A DNA stretch of 64,000 bases from Alistipes sp. (GCA_017398555.1 JAFQFV010000008.1:59385-123384), one strand, 5' to 3'. Counted from the first letter of the stretch, positions 35,556-44,691 are shown. Made by a program: numbers and translations. The notes: a model not told the origin generated them from the sequence alone.

Positions 35556-37241
35556 CTACTCTTTATCCTTTGTCTCGCTCGTCTTTTTAGCCTTACGCTT
35601 GCCTCTGCCACTACCCTTGCGCTCCTTACTCTGTGGGGTAATCTTATCGACATTTATGGCAACCTTCTTCGGCTTGCGATGACCTACATAGTTGGGGTGC
35701 AACATATCCTCGCCCTTGCGATCGAGATACTTAACCTCGATAATACCTGCGCTCTGCGAAGCAGTAATAGAGATATACATACCATAACGCAATGCCCAAC
35801 GGGTACGCAATGATACAAGTCCCTGCTTCAAGAATGCCGCAATATATGGGCTGACCACAAGGTTTACATAGCGCTCGCCATGCTCCTCCGAGAGCAGCGA
35901 GAGCTGATTCTCGATAGTACGCTCCAAAAGCACTGTCGGCTCAACCTTACCCGAACCGCCACAAGTAGGACAGAGCTCGCGGATATCCTTCACCGCCACA
36001 GGACGGATGCGCTGACGGGTAATCTGCATCAATCCGAACTTGGTGAGCGGGAGAATTGTATGACGAGCCTTATCGGTGGCCATCAGGCGTTGCATCTCCT
36101 CATAGAGCAGCTGACGGCTCTGCGCCTTGTGCATATCGATAAAGTCGATAATCACAATGCCGCCCAAATCACGTAGGCGCAACTGACGAGCCACCTCGGC
36201 AGCTGCTGCCAGATTGACCTCAAGAACGTGCTCCTCCTGATTATCATCAGCCTTTGTACGGTTTCCGGAGTTTACGTCGATGACATTCATCGCCTCCGTT
36301 GACTCTATAATAAGGTATGCACCACGCTTGAGGGATACATATCGGGCAAAGAGCGACTTTATCTGTCGCGAAATGTCAAAATTGTCAAAAATCGGCACCG
36401 AGCCACGGTAGAGCTTTACCAGCTTAACCTTCTCTGGATCAACCGATTGGATATAGTTGCGAATTTCGTTGTACATACCCTCGTCATCAACGCAAATCTG
36501 CGTAAATGAGCCATCGAGGGAGTCACGAATAATTGTGTTGGCGCGACTCATCTCGCCCATAAGCAGTGCCGGAGCCTGATGGCGGCGAATCTGCTGGCAG
36601 GTCTTATTCCACTTCTCGACTGCAGCAAGGATATCCTGCTCAACGTCAAGATCGGTAGCATTTGTAGCCGCCGTGCGGATGATTACACCAAAATTCTTCG
36701 GAAGTACGCCTGCAGCAACACGCTTGAGGCGCTTTTTCTCCTCATTGGAGCGAATCTTCTGCGAAAGGAAGACCTTTGAAGAGAAGGGAACAAGGACAAT
36801 ATTTCTTCCCGCTAACGAGATATCGCAAGTCAGACGTGGTCCCTTTGTGGAGATTGCCTCCTTTGAAACCTGAACCATTACGGTCTGACCTACTTGCAGA
36901 TGGTCTGAAATCTTACCATCCTTCTCCAGAGCAGAATCGACCTTCATCGCCTCTACTCGAATACACTTCTTTCCTGGAGCCCAACTATCGACAACCTTGT
37001 CGAGTGACGGGAAGTGTGGTCCTAAGTCCTGATAGTGGATAAACGCGTCGCGCTCGTGTCCGATATTCACAAACGCGGCATTGAGTCCGGGCATAATCTT
37101 GCGCACCTTTCCCAGGTATATGTCACCAACCGAAAAGCCGGTCTGTGCCATATCCTTTCCCAACTCTACCAGCACCTTGTCCTCACAGAGGGCAATGTTT
37201 ATCTCGGTAGATGTTACATTGATTATTAACTCACGATTCAT
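35556..37241 (-). CDS. rng: Ribonuclease G/E family
   Basis: The 561-residue endoribonuclease acts in rRNA and mRNA processing. It has an S1-like RNA-binding insert (about 35-125), the catalytic RNase H-like core with the DVNSGNRTK (about 325) and IVIIDFIDM (about 365) acidic residues, and the zinc-link motif CPTCGGSGKVEP (near 430). A lysine-rich tail of about 35 residues extends beyond E. coli RNase G. It is transcribed from HU through the small COX24 gene toward mfd. Confidence 0.93.
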   Translation of the reverse strand: MNRELIINVTSTEINIALCEDKVLVELGKDMAQTGFSVGDIYLGKVRKIMPGLNAAFVNIGHERDAFIHYQDLGPHFPSLDKVVDSWAPGKKCIRVEAMKVDSALEKDGKISDHLQVGQTVMVQVSKEAISTKGPRLTCDISLAGRNIVLVPFSSKVFLSQKIRSNEEKKRLKRVAAGVLPKNFGVIIRTAATNATDLDVEQDILAAVEKWNKTCQQIRRHQAPALLMGEMSRANTIIRDSLDGSFTQICVDDEGMYNEIRNYIQSVDPEKVKLVKLYRGSVPIFDNFDISRQIKSLFARYVSLKRGAYLIIESTEAMNVIDVNSGNRTKADDNQEEHVLEVNLAAAAEVARQLRLRDLGGIVIIDFIDMHKAQSRQLLYEEMQRLMATDKARHTILPLTKFGLMQITRQRIRPVAVKDIRELCPTCGGSGKVEPTVLLERTIENQLSLLSEEHGERYVNLVVSPYIAAFLKQGLVSLRTRWALRYGMYISITASQSAGIIEVKYLDRKGEDMLHPNYVGHRKPKKVAINVDKITPQSKERKGSGRGKRKAKKTSETKDKE

Positions 37242-37316
37242 GGTACAAGATTATGTGTTTTATAAGGCTGCAAATAGTCGTAAAAATATCCATTTCAGCC
37301 TCGTACTTTTAATAGG

Positions 37317-37347
37317 AACGCTAAAGGGTTTTGCTCCCTTTAGCGTT
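37317..37347. repeat. Intercistronic hairpin between the COX24 protein gene and rng
   Basis: AACGCTAAAGGG and CCCTTTAGCGTT form a perfect 12-bp stem with a 7-base loop. There is no T-tract on the minus strand, so partial termination or RNA processing that lowers rng expression compared with HU is more likely than full termination. Confidence 0.6.
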
Positions 37348-37380
37348 ATACTCCTATCTAAGCAATATGCCTCGGGCACA

Positions 37381-37470
37381 CTACTTCTTCTTGTGACGAT
37401 CCTTACGCAGACGCTTCTTACGCTTGTGGGTCGCCATCTTGTGACGCTTATGCTTCTTTCCGTTTGGCAT
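37381..37470 (-). CDS. AURKAIP1/COX24-domain small ribosomal-type protein
   Basis: This 29-residue protein (MPNGKKHKRHKMATHKRKKR, then LRKDRHKKK) is almost wholly basic and matches the short AURKAIP1/COX24-domain proteins of Bacteroidota, relatives of mitochondrial mS38 and the bacterial bS22-like protein. It is expected to bind rRNA of the small subunit near the decoding region. It lies 35 bases downstream of the HU gene on the same strand, with a recognisable ATG, and is easily missed because of its size. Confidence 0.85.
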   Translation of the reverse strand: MPNGKKHKRHKMATHKRKKRLRKDRHKKK

Positions 37471-37505
37471 AGTTGTAAATATTAATGATTAAACAAATGT
37501 GTCAA

Positions 37506-37778
37506 TTATTTTACCTTTGCAGCAAAAGTCTTAGCAGGCTTGAATGCTGGAATCTTGTGCTCAGGGATAGTGATAGTTGTGTTCTTAGAGATGTTGCGAG
37601 CAACCTTCTCAGCACGAGTCTTAACGATGAAAGAGCCGAAGCCACGGAGGTAAACGTTCTCACCACGACCCAGAGAGTCCTTAATCTCATCCATAAAAGA
37701 CTCAACGATAGCCTGAATCTGAACCTTCTCAACACCGGTCTGCTTCGCAATCTCTGTTACGATATCTGCTTTTGTCAT
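37506..37778 (-). CDS. hup: HU-family DNA-binding protein
   Basis: The 90-residue protein has the HU fold: helices MTKADIVTEIAKQTGVEKVQ and the signature GFGSFIVKTRAEKVARN leading into the β-arm, with IPAFKPAKTFAAKVK at the end. It bends and compacts DNA as a dimer. The length is standard. It is the first gene of the HU-COX24-rng-mfd run. Confidence 0.94.
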   Translation of the reverse strand: MTKADIVTEIAKQTGVEKVQIQAIVESFMDEIKDSLGRGENVYLRGFGSFIVKTRAEKVARNISKNTTITIPEHKIPAFKPAKTFAAKVK

Positions 37779-38091
37779 AGCTGTAAATTTTTTGAGTTAT
37801 TAATTATATTTACCTAATTTCTAAAATGCTATCTCACTCTCAATCAGAGCGAAATCGGCGACAAATATACACTTATTTTTGCAAAAGGTAAAACTTTCGA
37901 CCTATTTTTTTGCAAAAATTTTCAAAAATCCCCGATATTCAGAAAAAGTGTGTGTTTTGCTACAACGTTGCACCTTTTTTTGGATATTAGCAGGCTGAGA
38001 GAGAACAGAGAACAGAGTACAGAGTACAAACAGAGAATTAATAAAGTTAAGGGATGTGGTGCAGGTTTGCACTGTGCTCTACCTACGCACT
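37779..38091. other. Gap upstream of hup with promoter element and AG-rich simple repeat
   Basis: CAAATATA (37862-37869), read on the minus strand as TATATTTG, is a -7 element giving an approximately 80-base hup leader; no clear -33 is seen. At about 37995-38030 there is a degenerate AGAACAG/AGTACAG simple repeat. No gene is apparent. Confidence 0.5.
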
Positions 38092-38216
38092 ATTTTATCG
38101 TCAAAAGTGCGTAGCTGTGGTACATCGTGATATATACACGGATGGGACATACTCCTGTATTTCCCATTCGGGGATATGAGCGATGTGCCGCAGATGCGTG
38201 CTTTTCACGATAAAAT
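38092..38216. repeat. Segmented-hairpin repeat abutting the SRPBCC gene
   Basis: The outer arms TTTTATCGTCAAAAG (38093-38107) and CTTTTCACGATAAAA (38201-38215) pair with the same C-C mismatch as at 15405. The apex GATGGGACATAC-TCCT-GTATTTCCCATTC repeats that of 2476. The right edge touches the stop codon of the SRPBCC gene (38216-38218), so the mRNA would end in this hairpin. Confidence 0.85.
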
Positions 38217-38623
38217 TAAATTCTGTTGAAGGCGGATACAAACCCCTCTACGGCCTGATCAAGCCCCTTCTGGATTTTGCTGCCGACCATCATACGCATC
38301 ATCATATTGAGTTCACAATGGAGAACCATACGGATACGGGTATCGGTTGGGGTTACCTCGTGGAGCTGAATCCAAAATGCGAAGTCGATAGGCACGCCGC
38401 CATCGTCACCGGTAATTTTGACATGCTTGCCATAGACCTTATCTATCATTCGCAGTTTGACGGTAAAACCCTTAACTTTGAATGAGCAGGTATCCTCAGT
38501 AGCCTGCCACTCCTCCACCTTATCGGATACGGCGGGGGTGAGCAGCGAGAAGTTGGATATAAGCGGATATATCTGCGCTGCTGACTTAAAGATTTGGCCC
38601 TGTTTTGATTCGTATTTCTCCAT
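38216..38623 (-). CDS. SRPBCC-family (START-like) protein
   Basis: The 135-residue protein looks like a polyketide-cyclase/START-type hydrophobic ligand-binding fold: MEKYESKQGQIFKSAAQIYP, then LISNFSLLTPAVSDKVEEW, β-strands with CSFKVKGFTVKLRMIDKV, and a C-terminal long helix. No catalytic residues can be assigned and the ligand is unknown. It stands alone. Confidence 0.7.
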   Translation of the reverse strand: MEKYESKQGQIFKSAAQIYPLISNFSLLTPAVSDKVEEWQATEDTCSFKVKGFTVKLRMIDKVYGKHVKITGDDGGVPIDFAFWIQLHEVTPTDTRIRMVLHCELNMMMRMMVGSKIQKGLDQAVEGFVSAFNRI

Positions 38624-38688
38624 AATTTTTCACTTTGCCGCAAAGGTATAAATAAAAAATGGAAAGTCTGCTTTACATATGCAATTTT

Positions 38689-39507
38689 CTACAGATTTTT
38701 CACCATTTTATACTTCTCCACGAGCAGTTCGACCACTGCATTGGTAGCCTTCGGGAAGACTTTGCGCAGGTCTATCTCGTCGGTTGTGGTAAGTATTGCC
38801 TTCAGGTTGCGCATAAAGGTATCTTTAATCTCGGTTGCAAGATTTACCTTGACAATACCGTTCGAGATAGCCTGCTGCACCATATCGTGCGGAATACCTG
38901 AGCTGCCGTGCAGAACAAGAGCCACATCTGTAGCTGCGTGAATCTGCGCCAGACGCTCGATATCGAGCTTCGGAGCCTGCTTATAGAAGCCGTGAGCAGA
39001 GCCGATAGATACAGCCAGAGCATCTACACCTGTCTGTTCAACGAAGAGTTTTGCCTCCTCAGCAGTTGTAAAACCACCACCCTGCTGCTGACCGAGCTTT
39101 GCCACATAGCCCAACTCCGCCTCAACATTGACTCCATAAGGTGCAGCAAGTTCTACCACACGGCGAGTAGTTGCGACATTAACCTCAAACGGCTCCTCAC
39201 TCGCATCAATCATCACCGAGTCAAAGCCCGCATCCAGGCAGCGCTCAACAAGCTCTACGCTACCGCCGTGGTCGAGGTGTACCCAACCCTCAACGCCATA
39301 GTCAGAGATAGCCTGACGAGCCATTGTAACCGCATTTTTCAGACCCATATAGTCAATACTTGAGCGGGTAAGCTGCAGCAGAACGGGTGCTGAGGTTGCT
39401 TGTGCTGCGCGCATAACAGCCTGCAGTGTTTCGAGATTATAGAAGTTGGTAGCAAGCACCGCACACTTATCCTGCTGGCACTGCTTAAGAAGTTGCTTTA
39501 CATTCAT
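38689..39507 (-). CDS. Class II fructose/tagatose-bisphosphate aldolase family protein
   Basis: The 272-residue zinc-dependent aldolase carries HLDHGG (the zinc/catalytic region, about residue 99), EAELGYV (about 136), GSAHGFYK (about 183) and VLHGSSGIP (about 212). The family includes FbaA, GatY and KbaY; the shortness (272 versus about 285-350) and the YKMVKNL end favour a GatY/KbaY-like enzyme. A GatZ-like protein is encoded 5.5 kb away. It is cotranscribed with the nucleobase permease gene 21 bases upstream. Confidence 0.85.
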   Translation of the reverse strand: MNVKQLLKQCQQDKCAVLATNFYNLETLQAVMRAAQATSAPVLLQLTRSSIDYMGLKNAVTMARQAISDYGVEGWVHLDHGGSVELVERCLDAGFDSVMIDASEEPFEVNVATTRRVVELAAPYGVNVEAELGYVAKLGQQQGGGFTTAEEAKLFVEQTGVDALAVSIGSAHGFYKQAPKLDIERLAQIHAATDVALVLHGSSGIPHDMVQQAISNGIVKVNLATEIKDTFMRNLKAILTTTDEIDLRKVFPKATNAVVELLVEKYKMVKNL

Positions 39508-39528
39508 TTTTTATCCTTTAAGGTATGT

Positions 39529-40782
39529 TCAAGAATTTTTATCTCTTAGAAATAGATGTTCGAGAAGTAGAATAATAATGATACCCATCACAAAACCATT
39601 GCCCACGATAGGTCGGAGCAGCGACGGAATGGTCTGAGTTGCCGACTGCGGAGCAAAGGAGAGGATTGTGGTAAACATAATCGGAATAGCGAGCACAAGT
39701 CCATCTCTGAAGCTTGTCGTTGCCGAGGTGGTATGCACCATATGCAGACCGGCAGCAATCTGTGTGGACATAAGGTACAGCAGTACCACACCCATTACAG
39801 GCTGCGGAATGGTGAGCAGTACCGACACCGCATCAGGGATAAAGGCGAGGGCTATCATCAGCACAGCCGCCGGCAGTACGGTATATCTTGATGCGCAGCC
39901 CGTAGAGGCAACAACGCCCGGAGAGAGCGAGTAATCTACAGGGCCGATAACGCCAAGCGCACCGCTGACAACATTCATCACTCCCTGTACTATCATACCG
40001 CGACTCTGTCGAGCTCCGATATTATCTGCACCAATAAACTCACCAAGTGACTGCACCGAACCTATCTGATTAATAAACAGAGCGATATAGCAGAATATAA
40101 ATGCAATAACGATACCTGCATCAAACTGGGCACCCTCTACAAACAATCTTCCCGGTGCGCTATCTGTCACAAACTCCGACGGAAATCCGACAAAGCAGTA
40201 GTAGATTAACGAGCCGAGAATCATCGCCACGATAACCACCATAGATTTCCAGACACCCTTCAGCAGATTATTTGCCACCGCCATAGCAATCACAGCCACC
40301 ACAGCAAAGACCATAGCCAGTAGCTGATGGTCGGCATCCGAGAATATCATGCCCAAAATAGGTTTTGCCATCGTAAAGGCGATAAGCACCACTATCGCTA
40401 CGACAATTCGTGGAGTAAAGAGGCGCTCCATCTTACGCATAAGACCAAAGGTGGCGATAAGGGCTATCATAATACCACCAAGTGCCATTGACGGGTATAT
40501 AGCAGCACTACTGCCTCCATACTGCGAAGCCGAGAGCACGCCCATAAGCAGTACGGCCGCAGGGCCCGCGATAAGTGGCAGACGATGACCCCACAGAGAG
40601 TTTATAATCATCGTCACACCCATCACCGCGAAGAGTTTTTGGGTAAAGAAGAGGGTCTGCCCCTCCGGCGCGACAAAGGTACTTGTCAGCACAACGGGGA
40701 TGCAGATCATCAACCACTGTATTCCGTACAGAATAGTCGTCCCAAGAGAGGGACGACTATTCAAACTATACTTAAAATCCAT
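39529..40782 (-). CDS. NCS2-family nucleobase (uracil/xanthine) permease
   Basis: The 417-residue inner-membrane protein has about 12-14 hydrophobic helices and the NCS2 layout, including AGPAAVLLMGVLSAS, the central QSLGEFIGADNIGARQSRG loop and GPVDYSLSPGVVASTGCASR. The substrate (uracil, xanthine or urate) cannot be fixed by eye. It lies first in a two-gene operon with the class II aldolase. Confidence 0.85.
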   Translation of the reverse strand: MDFKYSLNSRPSLGTTILYGIQWLMICIPVVLTSTFVAPEGQTLFFTQKLFAVMGVTMIINSLWGHRLPLIAGPAAVLLMGVLSASQYGGSSAAIYPSMALGGIMIALIATFGLMRKMERLFTPRIVVAIVVLIAFTMAKPILGMIFSDADHQLLAMVFAVVAVIAMAVANNLLKGVWKSMVVIVAMILGSLIYYCFVGFPSEFVTDSAPGRLFVEGAQFDAGIVIAFIFCYIALFINQIGSVQSLGEFIGADNIGARQSRGMIVQGVMNVVSGALGVIGPVDYSLSPGVVASTGCASRYTVLPAAVLMIALAFIPDAVSVLLTIPQPVMGVVLLYLMSTQIAAGLHMVHTTSATTSFRDGLVLAIPIMFTTILSFAPQSATQTIPSLLRPIVGNGFVMGIIIILLLEHLFLRDKNS

Positions 40783-40827
40783 TAGAAACAGAAGTTGTTT
40801 AATATTTGTTTACAAAGTTTTTTTAGA

Positions 40828-40915
40828 GCTGTTTTGTGGCTATTTTCTCGTATGATTTGAGGCACATAGGGGTCCTATGTAACGAAAATCAGATGAGAAA
40901 AGAGTCGTAAACAGC
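40828..40915. repeat. Segmented-hairpin repeat upstream of the permease gene
   Basis: The blocks GCTGTTT/AAACAGC, TTTTCTC/GAGAAAA, GATTT/AATC and ACATAGG/CCTATGT pair in order around GGT, separated by internal loops of about 4-6 bases on each side. The architecture is that of the family, though the sequence is different from every other copy. Confidence 0.72.
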
Positions 40916-40951
40916 ATAAAAGAATGAGATAAATAAATTTTAATCAACTTC

Positions 40952-41755
40952 CTACTTACACATCTCCTTAATGAGTTTGGTTGCAAGCACAGGGTCGTCA
41001 GTTGTGATAAAATCGACGCCCTGCTCGATAACCCAGCGGAGCTTATCCTCATCATTTACTGTCCAAACATTCACAGTAAGACCGCGCTTCTGGCAAGACT
41101 TAATCCACTTTGGCTTCTTCTTGAGCACATCGTACTTATAGTCGATACCGGAGATACCCATACCCTTAACGTATGTAGCATCGTAGTCGCCATTCAGATA
41201 TGCAATCGGAGTACCCTCCGGAGCGATGCGCTTAAGCTCAAAGCATACCCACGGGCGGAAAGCGATATACTCAACCATATCGTTTAGACCATACTTAGCA
41301 ACCATCTCAACGGTCTTCTGAACAATCTCAGTCTCCTTTGCAGGGGTGTAGTGGTTCTTAATCTCGATAATGAGCTTGGTCTTCTTGCTCTTCTTTGCCT
41401 GCTCAAGGTACTGCTCGAGTGTAGGGATTGTCTCGCCATTCTCAAGCGGAATAGTTGTCAGCTCCTCGTATGTACTCTTCTGGATATTGAGACGAGGGAT
41501 ATCCTCACCCTTGCGATAGGCAGACTTATCAGGGTGCATACCGCCGTGTGCCACAACGATAACACCATCCTTTGTAAGGTTAATATCGCACTCCGAGCCA
41601 TAAAGGCCCAGCTTCTGTGCCTGTTTGAGCGCCTCGATAGAGTTACGGCAAGAGCCCTTTGTTGCGTGGAAACCACGGTGAGCAATAACCTGAGGCTGAG
41701 CCATTGCGGTAACAGATATAAGTGCCGCAGCGGCTACTGTAAGAATTTTTTTCAT
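40952..41755 (-). CDS. Secreted glycerophosphodiester phosphodiesterase
   Basis: The protein (267 residues from 41755; an ATG two codons upstream is possible) has a signal peptide (MKKILTVAAAALISVTAMAQ) and a GDPD TIM barrel: VIAHRGFHATKGSCRNSIEA with the catalytic His, ECDINLTKDGVIVVAHGG with the metal-binding Glu/Asp and second His, and VNVWTVNDEDKLRWVIEQGVDFITTD. It hydrolyses phospholipid-derived glycerophosphodiesters in the periplasm. Confidence 0.92.
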   Translation of the reverse strand: MKKILTVAAAALISVTAMAQPQVIAHRGFHATKGSCRNSIEALKQAQKLGLYGSECDINLTKDGVIVVAHGGMHPDKSAYRKGEDIPRLNIQKSTYEELTTIPLENGETIPTLEQYLEQAKKSKKTKLIIEIKNHYTPAKETEIVQKTVEMVAKYGLNDMVEYIAFRPWVCFELKRIAPEGTPIAYLNGDYDATYVKGMGISGIDYKYDVLKKKPKWIKSCQKRGLTVNVWTVNDEDKLRWVIEQGVDFITTDDPVLATKLIKEMCK

Positions 41756-41786
41756 AATCATTCTCGTTTTAAGTGTTTTAGTATAA

Positions 41787-41844
41787 CAAAAGTAGAAATT
41801 TTCTTCAAAATTCGCAATTTATTCTCCAAAAAATATTATCTTTG
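41787..41844. promoter_or_regulatory. Back-to-back promoters for the phosphodiesterase and the epimerase
   Basis: On the minus strand TTG (41817-41815), 20 bp and TACTTTTG (41794-41787) serve the phosphodiesterase. On the plus strand TATCTTTG (41837-41844) serves the epimerase, 31 bases before its ATG, with no clear -33. The two polymerase footprints overlap, so the promoters may compete. Confidence 0.65.
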
Positions 41845-41874
41845 TCACCAATAGAACACTAATTTAAGAAAAAC

Positions 41875-42543
41875 ATGGCTAATAAAATTTCTGTATCTGT
41901 AATGTGCTCGGATCTTATGAATCTTGAGCGCGACATCAAAGACCTCGAGCGCAACGGCGTTGATTGGTTGCATATCGATGTTATGGATGGTCACTTTGTA
42001 CCAAATATGACATTTGGTCCTGACTTCCCTAACGCTATGCACAAGGTTACCAATCTGCCTCTCGACATCCACCTTATGTGCGAGGAGCCTGAGTTTATCT
42101 GCTCAAAGATTGACGTACACGAGGGCGACATCGTATCAACACACGTTGAGTTGGACAAGGATTTGAGCGATTTTGCTGCAGACATCCACTCTAAGGGCGC
42201 GCTGTTTGGTGTTGTTGTAAACCCTGACACCCCGGTAGAGGCTGTTGCTCCGCATATGGCTTATACCGATATGGTAACCCTTATGCTTGTTCACCCTGGT
42301 TTCTCCGGTGCAAAGCTCGTTGACGGCATTCTTGACAAGGTTGCTCTGATGCGTCAGTGGCTTGATAACAACGGTTATGAGAAGGTGCTCATCAGCGTTG
42401 ATGGCTCTGTATCTTGTGAGCGTGCCGAGCTTATGGCAGGTATGGGTGCTAATGTATTTGTTGGCGGTACTGCGGGTGTATATCGCAAGGGTATGACCCT
42501 CGATGAGTCTATTCCACAGCTTCGCGCAGCCATCTCTAAGTAG
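41875..42543 (+). CDS. Ribulose-phosphate 3-epimerase family protein
   Basis: The 222-residue TIM barrel has the family motifs HIDVMDGHFVPNMTFGP (metal-binding His/Asp), LDIHLMCEEP, VHPGFSGAKL and ISVDGSVS. It interconverts ribulose-5-phosphate and xylulose-5-phosphate or acts on a related sugar such as allulose-6-phosphate. CEEP and the unusual VSVMCSD start differ from the usual PSIL/SPS and MxxxP of Rpe, so a sugar variant is plausible. YbaK-like prolyl-tRNA deacylase follows after 1 base. Confidence 0.83.
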   Translation: MANKISVSVMCSDLMNLERDIKDLERNGVDWLHIDVMDGHFVPNMTFGPDFPNAMHKVTNLPLDIHLMCEEPEFICSKIDVHEGDIVSTHVELDKDLSDFAADIHSKGALFGVVVNPDTPVEAVAPHMAYTDMVTLMLVHPGFSGAKLVDGILDKVALMRQWLDNNGYEKVLISVDGSVSCERAELMAGMGANVFVGGTAGVYRKGMTLDESIPQLRAAISK

Positions 42544-42544
42544 T

Positions 42545-43039
42545 ATGAGTGAGCGACAAGAGCGAGTATTCGATTTCCTACAACAGCAGGGTATCGAATA
42601 CTCTTTTTATACCCATCCCGAGGCACCGACCATCGATATTGCCCGCCAATATTGGCGCAATGACGGCTCAAAGCACTGCAAGAACCTCTTCTTCCGCAAC
42701 CACAAGGGCAACCGCCACTATTTGGTTGTCTTTGATAGCGAACAGTCTCTTGCCATTCACGACCTTGAGCACCGCCTCAAGCAGGGAAAGCTATCCTTTG
42801 CCTCGAAGCAGCGTATGGAGCGATATTTGGGACTTAAGCCCGGCTCTGTCTCCCCTTTCGGACTTATAAACGACACCGACAACCACGTGCATCTATTCTT
42901 AGATAAGAACCTGCTTGACTATCCGTCACTCAGTTTCCATCCAAACGACAATCGTGCCACAGTGGTTATCAGTCAGCAGATGTTTGCAAAATATCTCGAA
43001 GCTGTAGGAAATACATTTGAGTACATTGAGTTATACTAA
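42545..43039 (+). CDS. Prolyl-tRNA deacylase (YbaK/ProX family)
   Basis: The 164-residue protein removes misacylated alanine or cysteine from tRNA(Pro). It has the INS-type editing fold with the KHCKNLFFRNHKGNRHYLVV segment containing the key Lys, and GSVSPFGLINDTDNHVHLFLD. The start at 42545 (MSERQERVF) follows the epimerase stop by one base; a longer frame upstream lies inside the epimerase gene. The length is typical for ProX. Confidence 0.88.
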   Translation: MSERQERVFDFLQQQGIEYSFYTHPEAPTIDIARQYWRNDGSKHCKNLFFRNHKGNRHYLVVFDSEQSLAIHDLEHRLKQGKLSFASKQRMERYLGLKPGSVSPFGLINDTDNHVHLFLDKNLLDYPSLSFHPNDNRATVVISQQMFAKYLEAVGNTFEYIELY

Positions 43040-43041
43040 AC

Positions 43042-43071
43042 AAAAAAACGAGGCCTTAGACCTCGTTTTTT
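43042..43071. terminator. Bidirectional terminator
   Basis: AAAAAACGAGG and CCTCGTTTTTT pair around CCTTAGA, between two convergent genes. Confidence 0.9.
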
Positions 43072-43073
43072 GT

Positions 43074-43517
43074 TTACTCTGCAAGTTGTACCTGCTCCTG
43101 CACCTCAACCACAGGCTCTTCAGGTAGTATTGAACCCTCAGGCAGTGCCGGAATATCGTGAGAGATAATGCTATCTACGATAAAACGTGTAAAACCTCTC
43201 CAAGGCAGAGCACCGAAGTACTCCTTATAGCGCAACTCAACAACCTTACCACCCTCAAGCATCAGGCGCTCGGCGATACGCTGGTTCTCAACCGAGAACT
43301 CAAACTCGTACGACTGAATAGAGCCGGCAGCCTTTGAGCGGATACCCGACTGGATGAGTTTTCCCTCATAGGTCTTGAAGATTACACCCTTCTTTACAAC
43401 ATAGTTAAGCTCTCCGCTCTTTACACCCTCGCCAAAGACGAAGTAGAAACGGAAGTAGAACGCTCCTGCGCCAACTGCAAGGAGCAGCAGCAGAATTACA
43501 AGCCAAAACTTTTTCAT
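43074..43517 (-). CDS. Single-pass membrane protein of unknown function
   Basis: The 147-residue protein has an N-terminal hydrophobic helix (MKKFWLVILLLLLAVGAGAF) followed by a periplasmic or cytoplasmic β-rich domain (SGELNYVVKKGVIFKTYEG, SYEFEFSVENQRIAERLMLE, RYKEYFGALPWRGF) and an acidic tail. I recognise it as a conserved Bacteroidales protein, often mislabelled, without known function. It begins one base after the acyltransferase gene, so the two are coupled and it may act with it at the membrane. Confidence 0.7.
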   Translation of the reverse strand: MKKFWLVILLLLLAVGAGAFYFRFYFVFGEGVKSGELNYVVKKGVIFKTYEGKLIQSGIRSKAAGSIQSYEFEFSVENQRIAERLMLEGGKVVELRYKEYFGALPWRGFTRFIVDSIISHDIPALPEGSILPEEPVVEVQEQVQLAE

Positions 43518-43518
43518 A

Positions 43519-44691
43519 TTAGTCCAAATTTATACCCAAATTGAGTTTCGCCTCCACAGGATTTGCATAGATACCGAGCAGAATCTCACGAGCAACATCC
43601 TTATCTACGCCCATAACCTCAAACTGTGCATTTGAGCGGACAAGATAGATAGCAAACTGCTGCTCTGCAGCTGCTGTGTAGTACTTCTTAAAGCGACGAG
43701 TACCATTCTTAATATCGTACGCGATATAGTTCGTGTCGTAGAGCTTATAACCTGCAATAATACGCTTGTCGATAAGCTCGGCAAGGGCCTTACACTGCTC
43801 GGCACGTGGCAGCTGACCGATAACCTCCAACTCCTCTGTAGTGATAGGGTCACAGAAGGTCATGTGGGTATCGCCCTTCCACGCCTTGATACCTGTAAGG
43901 ATGCTGAGGAAGTCCTCATTCTCCGCCTTATGGTACGGAGCACCACTCTGACGACGGCAGAGCTCAACGGCCTTAAATACATCACACGGCTCATACTGAT
44001 AGCTGATAGCCACAGGTGCGATGTGGAGCTGACCGAAGTTTTCAACAACATCTGCCGAGCCACTAAGGCTGAACATCTTGATAATGCCCGGCTCGGTCAT
44101 ATCGACACCATCCTTCGTACGGCCATTACGCTGGGCAATCCACACCGAACGATGCGCCTCGTTGATACGGTGGCGGATATACTCCGACAGGTGCTTTGAG
44201 TTCTCAAGAAACTCTCGCGGAGTGACGTCATCCTTGCGGATAACCTTAATCATATAGTTAGCCTTACAGAGCTCGAACACCAGCGGCGTACGCAACAGAT
44301 TATCACCCAGCGAGATATCTGTTGTAGGCAGATTGTTCTCAAAGAGTGCGTACTGCATCAGCATCGCATCAAGGGTAATATCTCGGTGATTCGAGATAAA
44401 GAGCCAACTATTTTCATCTGACAGATGGTCGCAGCCCGATGTTGTAAATTTACGCATTGTACGGTGAATAATACCGCCAATGGCAGGGTACATTATCTTA
44501 CGCTGAATATCATCTGAAGTCTTACAAGTGCTGATAAGCGCTCGCACCTGTTCAATATCCAAATTCGGAAAGACAAACTGTGCCGCAGGGATAAGCAGCG
44601 GATCTGAAGCAATCTTCTCCACAACCGCCGGAATCTCCTCATCTCGATAAGCACGAATGTCATCAAAGAATGATTGAGTATTTTCTTCCAT
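43519..44691 (-). CDS. Glycerophosphate acyltransferase family (PlsC-like)
   Basis: The protein (390 residues from 44691, MEENTQSFFDDIRAYRDEE) has the acyltransferase motif NHRDITLD (about residue 100) and the phosphate-binding SVWIAQRNGRTKDG, as in 1-acyl-glycerol-3-phosphate acyltransferases. No membrane helix stands out. An ATG at 44736 would add 15 residues and cannot be excluded since the promoter lies above both. The product is probably an acylated lipid precursor. Confidence 0.83.
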   Translation of the reverse strand: MEENTQSFFDDIRAYRDEEIPAVVEKIASDPLLIPAAQFVFPNLDIEQVRALISTCKTSDDIQRKIMYPAIGGIIHRTMRKFTTSGCDHLSDENSWLFISNHRDITLDAMLMQYALFENNLPTTDISLGDNLLRTPLVFELCKANYMIKVIRKDDVTPREFLENSKHLSEYIRHRINEAHRSVWIAQRNGRTKDGVDMTEPGIIKMFSLSGSADVVENFGQLHIAPVAISYQYEPCDVFKAVELCRRQSGAPYHKAENEDFLSILTGIKAWKGDTHMTFCDPITTEELEVIGQLPRAEQCKALAELIDKRIIAGYKLYDTNYIAYDIKNGTRRFKKYYTAAAEQQFAIYLVRSNAQFEVMGVDKDVAREILLGIYANPVEAKLNLGINLD

